NCBI GenBank assembly: GCA_002261195.1
Contig: MVBO01000011.1
Location: 124,001-188,000 of the forward strand
Source of the DNA: Bifiguratus adelaidae
Lineage: Eukaryota > Mucoromycota > Endogonomycetes > Endogonales
Length of the DNA: 64,000 nt
Direction: 5' to 3'
This document shows positions 59,696 to 64,000 of this stretch, one piece after another. The notes under the pieces are model-generated. The model searched no databases. It was not told the DNA's origin and saw nothing but the letters and a program-made list of their open reading frames with translations. Each line of letters opens with the position of its first letter. The first letter of the stretch is position 1. Position numbers and translations under genes: made by a program.

Positions 59696-60422
59696 TACTT
59701 GACTGATTGTGTCCCGATTGGGCGATACTGTATATGAATAATTGCCTGTCGCAGTCGTTCCTGCTTATCCCGCATTTGACGTGTAGATGTTGCTGCGTCG
59801 GCACAGCATGTGCGTACATATAGCGGTGGTGTGTCCCCCGTAGATACGCCAGTCAATCGTGTCTGCAAGCATTTATTCAGCGTTCACGCAAATCTTTCCA
59901 AGTCAAGATGTTGTCACAAGTTAAGAAGCATATCAAATCTCACATGTTTACCGACGCCCCATCCATCACCTCAAATACCTAGCTCATTGGCAAAAGCAAT
60001 GCCAAGGCAAACAAGACCCAAGGCAAGCCAAACCCTACCTTGTTTGTCTCGCCTATGACCAGTCGTACCAAATCCATGTAATGGCATTATACCCCGCGCA
60101 ATGGTCTTTTTATTTTGCTTGCTCTACGCTCCTCCAGCGTCAGGAGAGCCCACTGCATGCAACTTATGAGCTAGATACCAGCCGGCCCACCAAGCATGTC
60201 TTGTATTTCCCACTTGTATATATTGTATATCGTGTTCATCGTCTGCTTTCAGTCAAAACCATTCATATATTGGCTTTCCCCCGGTATCCTCTTTCCCACG
60301 TTCCAACATTCTCGCAGCGCAGGCACACGACACCTCTTTAACGCACCCCTATAGCAATACGCGTAACATGCCAAGATTGGCAATCGAGCACATATGAAAA
60401 AGGGAGTGTTCCTTGTCTTCCC
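59696..60422. other. Intergenic region, no gene seen
   Basis: This lies between the REV1 stop and the LDAF1-like start. AT-rich TATATATTGTATATCG at about 60217-60232 could be a promoter element roughly 200 bp before the next ATG. No credible ORF. Confidence 0.4.
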
Positions 60423-61087
60423 ATGGCGTCAGACAAGACGGTCACTCAAGACTATCCATCACCGGCCTACACCAACGACCATGACATGGACATGAAAGCA
60501 CACATTCAGTCCGCCATTAACAACGCGACGGCCACAACGAGAAAGGCTCAAGAAATGTAAGGGATAGCGGTTTATGGTCGAGGACGCGTGCTTAGCGAGC
60601 CGATAACAGACTGAATGCGCATGCTACCCACCTATGGCGATCCTCTAGTCAATATATCGAAGACTATCCAGCGCTAGGGGTAATGCTGTGCCTGGCGTGT
60701 TAAGCTTTGTTAACGCCAATCACTAGCTTTTCCTGGGATTGTTTGCTATCCTCGCGGCTGTTCCACTCGTCGCCTTCCTATCCTTTGCGGTTGCAGCCAC
60801 CATATTTCTGTTTGGTTTTGCTCTGATATCGGCGTTCATGGTATGGTGTTTGGTGCTCGGCGGTGCAGGTACGTGAATTAAGAGGACAAGCGTGATTGAT
60901 GCTCACGCTCGCAGCCATATGCCTGTTTATTGCCTTGACCATCGCCTTCTTCTCCGCTTTGACCATCTTCTTTTGGGCGGTTGTTGCGTTTGTTGGCTAT
61001 CAGACTAGTCTATATGGTTATGATCGGGCCAAGCAGTTGTGGGGATCCTCTGGTTTACGCCAAACGACAGCAAGTGCATCACGATGA
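60423..61087 (+). CDS. Promethin/LDAF1-like membrane protein
   Basis: Small protein with four tightly spaced hydrophobic segments: FLGLFAILAAVPLVAFLSFA, VAATIFLFGFALISAFMVW, CLVLGGAAICLFIALTIAFF and ALTIFFWAVVAFVGYQTSLY. They are preceded by a polar N-terminus (MASDKTVTQDYPSPAYTND) and followed by a short basic tail. That hairpin-like arrangement fits the promethin/LDAF1 family, which partners seipin in lipid-droplet formation at the ER. Three short introns. Assignment rests on topology and spacing rather than exact motifs, so an unrelated four-helix protein is possible. Confidence 0.6.
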
Positions 61088-61234
61088 AGGACGCAAAGAT
61101 ACGCCTCGACAGTCGCGCCGATGAATGATCTGTGAATGCAATGCTACCAAAGAGTGTCTACAGTCTATAGGTTTATGTGAAGTACAATGAACAAAATACA
61201 TGCGTAAAAAGCCAGCGCAGCAGTTGCTCTGTGC

Positions 61235-62689
61235 TCAATCCAAACCTAGTATGTAATAGGCGCCTTGAACGACCGCAAACAGAATCTAGAGAACGACCAG
61301 ATCAATATCCCCTTTTCGCTACAGAGCCACATCTACTTACCGGCTGCCACACGACCAGGTAACGGACGCCGTCCAGGAGGTTGAGATAGAGGTGCTGCTG
61401 AGTATCCCATCTGGAAAAATGGTTAAAGAGACATCTTAGATATTCGAAGGCGAAGGGACTTACGGATTCTTTTGAAATTGCTTCATGTCGACTTTCTCTT
61501 TGCTAAAATTGAGGCATATGTGAGCGGACATGATCATGCAGACGCTCGTTGAGAAAGACATACCAGTAAGGACATACTTCCTTCTTTCCAATCAAACACC
61601 ATCCTCGGATGCACCGCTCGTGGAACGAGTGCTGGCAACCGAGCTGATGAACAGGCTCAAGACTCGGCTGAGTCGAGTCTGTATCGGCAAGGGAACCGTT
61701 ACCGGCTCCAGTCGATTGTCCACATACAGCACAAATGTTGGCATGCAGGTGCTTTCTCGGAAAGCCGTCCTTTGAATAATATCCGATTGTCGACGCCATA
61801 CGATCGGAACATAGGTCTACAAAGTCTCGGCCAAGGACCCTGGCGTCACATTAGGTCAGGCTCGACAACCGACTTTTTCCGATAGACTTACCCGAAATAC
61901 AGGCCATAGCTTAGCAAGAGTATAGCAAAGTTCATGGCATTCTCAGCCTCCACCAGCAATGGCGTTATGCCAAACAATGTAAGCATCATGATGGTGTAAC
62001 CGGCTGCTCCCACAAAGAACGATAGACGATAGACGACAGCGTACCATTGATACACGAGTCTTGGAGTCTTGGCATCGATCGGTTTCCGGGAAGCCAGGTA
62101 GATAACTACAAAAGGTATATTAGATAGCCGTACAGAACAAGCGCAGCGGTGCTAGCTGCCAGATCTATGCTTACCGTAACCATTGGCGACCGAAAAGAGG
62201 GTCCAAAAAGCCAAAAACCTCCACCAGCCTTTTGTCAGACCGAATATGACTGGTATAATCCATAGTCCCGCGAGGCTGACAGTCTTGAAGGACTTTGGAT
62301 GCTTTTGCTTCCATATTATGATGATGAATTGAAAGGCAAAGAGCGAGAACAAGAGGATGAGAAGCATCATTTCATGTTGTTCCTCATGGCCTAAGTCGCT
62401 GTATCAGCACATGTTCTCGAGACTATATTCATTCAAACATGACTCTCACCTGCATGTTCTTTGGAGAACTGCTGCTGCTGGTGATATCTAGTGGGCCAAT
62501 GGTACAGTTAGCCATGCGAGACAAAAAGTTCCGAAAGCAAATCATCCCGAGTCTAAAACAGCTTGCGCCTTCTCTTCCACCTGGTGAGACACTTGTCCAA
62601 CAATACCCTTACCTTTCAAGCTCTTCTGGGCTCATTCTAGCCACCACATCGTCAGGCAAGTGAAACGGAGCATCCTCAAGCTCGCTCAT
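61235..62689 (-). CDS. RNF121: RNF121/RNF175-type membrane RING E3 ubiquitin ligase
   Basis: Endomembrane E3 ligase; the animal and worm proteins act in Golgi/ER quality control. The first exon reads MSELEDAPFHLPDDVVARMS followed by PEELER, which matches the family's conserved MSDLSPEE start. Then EHAGHEEQHEMM, membrane helices (LLILLFSLFAFQFIIIIWKQ), KHPKSFKTVSLAGLWIIPV and KGWWRFLAFWTLFSVANGY. The RING region is ADYMASTIGYYSKDGFPRKH, CAVCGQ, LGCQHSFHERCIRGWCLIG and KKEVCPYC. The C-terminal hydrophobic end is ILFAVVQGAYYILGLD. All eight zinc ligands appear once introns are removed. About seven introns. Its ATG is 47 bp from the NSE2 ATG. Confidence 0.85.
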
Positions 62690-62736
62690 GTTGAACGAAA
62701 AGGTCAATTTCTGGAAAACTTGCAACGCGTCGCGGT
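62690..62736. promoter_or_regulatory. 47-bp gap between divergent RNF121 and NSE2 start codons
   Basis: Only 47 bases separate the ATG of RNF121 (62689, minus) and that of NSE2 (62737, plus). No TATA box is present. Transcription of at least one gene must start very close to or within the other. Confidence 0.6.
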
Positions 62737-63726
62737 ATGGAAGCGCGCATCGACCCTTCACAATTGCAGCCACTCAAGGTGTTGCTGGGTGATTTGAATG
62801 GTGCATCAGCTATTATAGAGCAAGGCATGGCCTATGCCACCGAGATTGCCATTGACAGTGAAGAGTTGGGCCTGTCCGAACAGGTGCGAGCTGACTTCTT
62901 TGTGGGGTTGCCCGGAGCGATATTCACCGTACTTGCAGGTCAAGGAACAAGAGAGCGCTGTCATGAACTATCTAGACATGTTATATATCTTGGATCTACA
63001 GAAAGCTGTGCTGCAAGACATTATAGACCAATTGCAAAGCGAGGATGCCGTGGTAAGTCGATTGAACGATGCGGTCCGCGTCATTGCTGATCACACGCCA
63101 GTCAAATCCAGAAGTTACATACAAGGAACGGGTAGCGCAAGGGAAACAAGAGTATGAGACCATGACGGAAGCTCAGAAATATCACCAAAATGACCTCTAT
63201 GTGGACTTTAAGCAAAAGATTTGGGTATGTCGGCCTTATCGACGATGGCGAGCCTCAACTGAACCGTGATTGTAGGAGAAAACACATCCAGGAGAAGTCA
63301 TGCCCCCACTGGATCCGAATGAGGAGGATGATATTATGATCGGGGCGCGTCAGGTGCAGCTTAGATGTCCTTTAACTATGGATCTTTTCGAGGAACCTGT
63401 CACGAGCAAAGTTTGCAAACATTCGTTTAGCAAGAAGGCTATCCTGCAGCTCATTCAGAGGTCACCCTTCAAGTCCATTGATTGTCCTATAGCAGGTACA
63501 AAGGACTATGTCGCTCAAATGCCGAATCTGACTATCCTTAAACAGGTTGTCCTCAAACCATCAAGGAAAGTGACCTCGTGCCAAATCCAACGTTGGAAAG
63601 GATGGTTCGAAGGAGTCGGGTGGCACGACATGACGACGATGATGATGAAACGGTATGTCATCCTTCAATTATGGAGTTGTGAATCCTAATCCTACATGGC
63701 TACAGCAATACCACCGCATCGAATAA
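62737..63726 (+). CDS. NSE2: SUMO E3 ligase Nse2/Mms21 of the Smc5-Smc6 complex
   Basis: DNA repair SUMO ligase. It starts MEARIDPSQLQPLKVLLGDL, with a helical arm that binds Smc5 (MNYLDMLYILDLQKAVLQDI, EYETMTEAQKYHQNDLYVDF). The SP-RING follows: CPLTMDLFEEPVTSKVCKHSF and SKKAILQLIQ, then DCPIAG joined across an intron (donor 63498) to C-PQTIKESDLVPNPTLERMV. Removal of that intron restores the final zinc-ligand Cys, which is missing in the unspliced frame. An acidic tail follows. The end is placed at the TAA 63724-63726 after a last intron (donor gtatgt at 63653); without it the frame stops at 63682. Five introns. Confidence 0.85.
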
Positions 63727-63860
63727 AACATGCCAGCCACCATCTATTACATTCACCAAGCTGTTCATTAGTGTATTATTATAAGAAGACGTATATAAAT
63801 CGAAAAGATGAGAGCATAACCATTTGCATGATTGCCAATAGAGCGTCAACAGTAAGCGTT

Positions 63861-64000
63861 TTAGCGTTCAGCTTCCACTGGATCTGCAAATGGGTCTTCA
63901 GCGTCGCCGGAATCTGGATGAGATTGCGCTCGTTTCGTCGAAGACGTCTTTGAGTTCGGCGATGCATTTCCTAGCGACAACCTCTGGAGGTCGTTTAAAT
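63861..64000 (-). CDS. 3' end of a gene running off the right edge (uncertain)
   Basis: Two minus-strand frames look coding. One reads RPPEVVARKCIAELKDVFDE and stops at 63898; the other ends DSGDAEDPFADPVEAER and stops at 63861. Both are charged and lack low-complexity artefacts. Probably one is the C-terminus of a gene beginning beyond base 64000. No family recognised. Confidence 0.35.
   Translation of the reverse strand, partial: LNDLQRLSLGNASPNSKTSSTKRAQSHPDSGDAEDPFADPVEAER

Noticed and set aside
63480-63550. Loss of the last zinc-ligand Cys in the NSE2 SP-RING (CPIAGT)
   Set aside because: An ordinary intron starting at 63498 joins CPIAG to C-PQTIKESDL, restoring the canonical Cys.

Overview
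The window is a gene-dense stretch of a fungal nuclear genome. The evidence is short GT-AG introns (mostly 40 to 110 nt) in nearly every gene, fungal families such as Rrg9/neugrin, a DUF3425-type bZIP, Atg22, an alternative NADH dehydrogenase and a GH18 chitinase with chitin-binding modules, and frequent TATA boxes. Exportin-4, RNF121, TCF25, an LDAF1/promethin-like protein and a CBM19-like chitinase tail occur together with secreted GH28 and GH43 enzymes. That mix suits an early-diverging (zygomycete-type) or basidiomycete lineage better than Saccharomycotina, but I cannot fix the phylum from the sequence alone. Standard nuclear code is used: TAA, TAG and TGA all end intact genes.

Layout. 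1-6.7 kb: 3'-truncated exportin-4 (-), ribosomal protein S8 (+), TCF25/Rqc1 (-). 6.7-14.5 kb: a stretch without a confident gene, a PAK/STE20-like kinase (+), the splicing factor AAR2 (-), an external NADH dehydrogenase (+) with two micro-exons. 14.7-22.8 kb: D-amino-acid oxidase (-), secreted chitinase (-), secreted subtilisin with PA domain (+), a small Gly/Ala/Ser-rich surface protein (+). 23-28.9 kb: bZIP regulator, Atg22-like permease (both -), a 1.4 kb region without a recognisable gene, Rrg9 and Tma7 (both -). 28.9-34.3 kb: GAA1 and MED4 (+), ORC4 (-). 34.6-40.5 kb: a plant-polysaccharide cluster with exo-polygalacturonase (-), an MFS sugar transporter (+) and a GH43 xylosidase (+); the last two each carry a stop codon at a conserved tryptophan. 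40.6-50.1 kb: a UBA plus USP-fold protein lacking the canonical catalytic Cys box (-), UTP12 (+), 6-phosphogluconate dehydrogenase (-). 50.6-59.7 kb: two unidentified helical proteins (-) and REV1 (+), whose start codon overlaps that of its divergent neighbour. 60.4 kb to the end: LDAF1-like protein (+), RNF121 (-), NSE2/MMS21 (+) and a coding-like fragment at the edge.

Most genes are housekeeping and unrelated in function. The functional groupings are secreted degradation (chitinase, protease, GH28, transporter, GH43), DNA replication and repair (ORC4, REV1, NSE2), and ribosome production or surveillance (RPS8, TCF25, TMA7, UTP12). Head-to-head pairs with tiny intergenic gaps (47, 75, 163 bp and an actual overlap) are common. 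I found no transposon, CRISPR array, tRNA or rRNA that I can support. The best leads are the paired Trp-to-stop lesions in the sugar cluster, the micro-exons encoding the FAD-binding motif, the probable pseudo-deubiquitinase, and the overlapping start codons at REV1.
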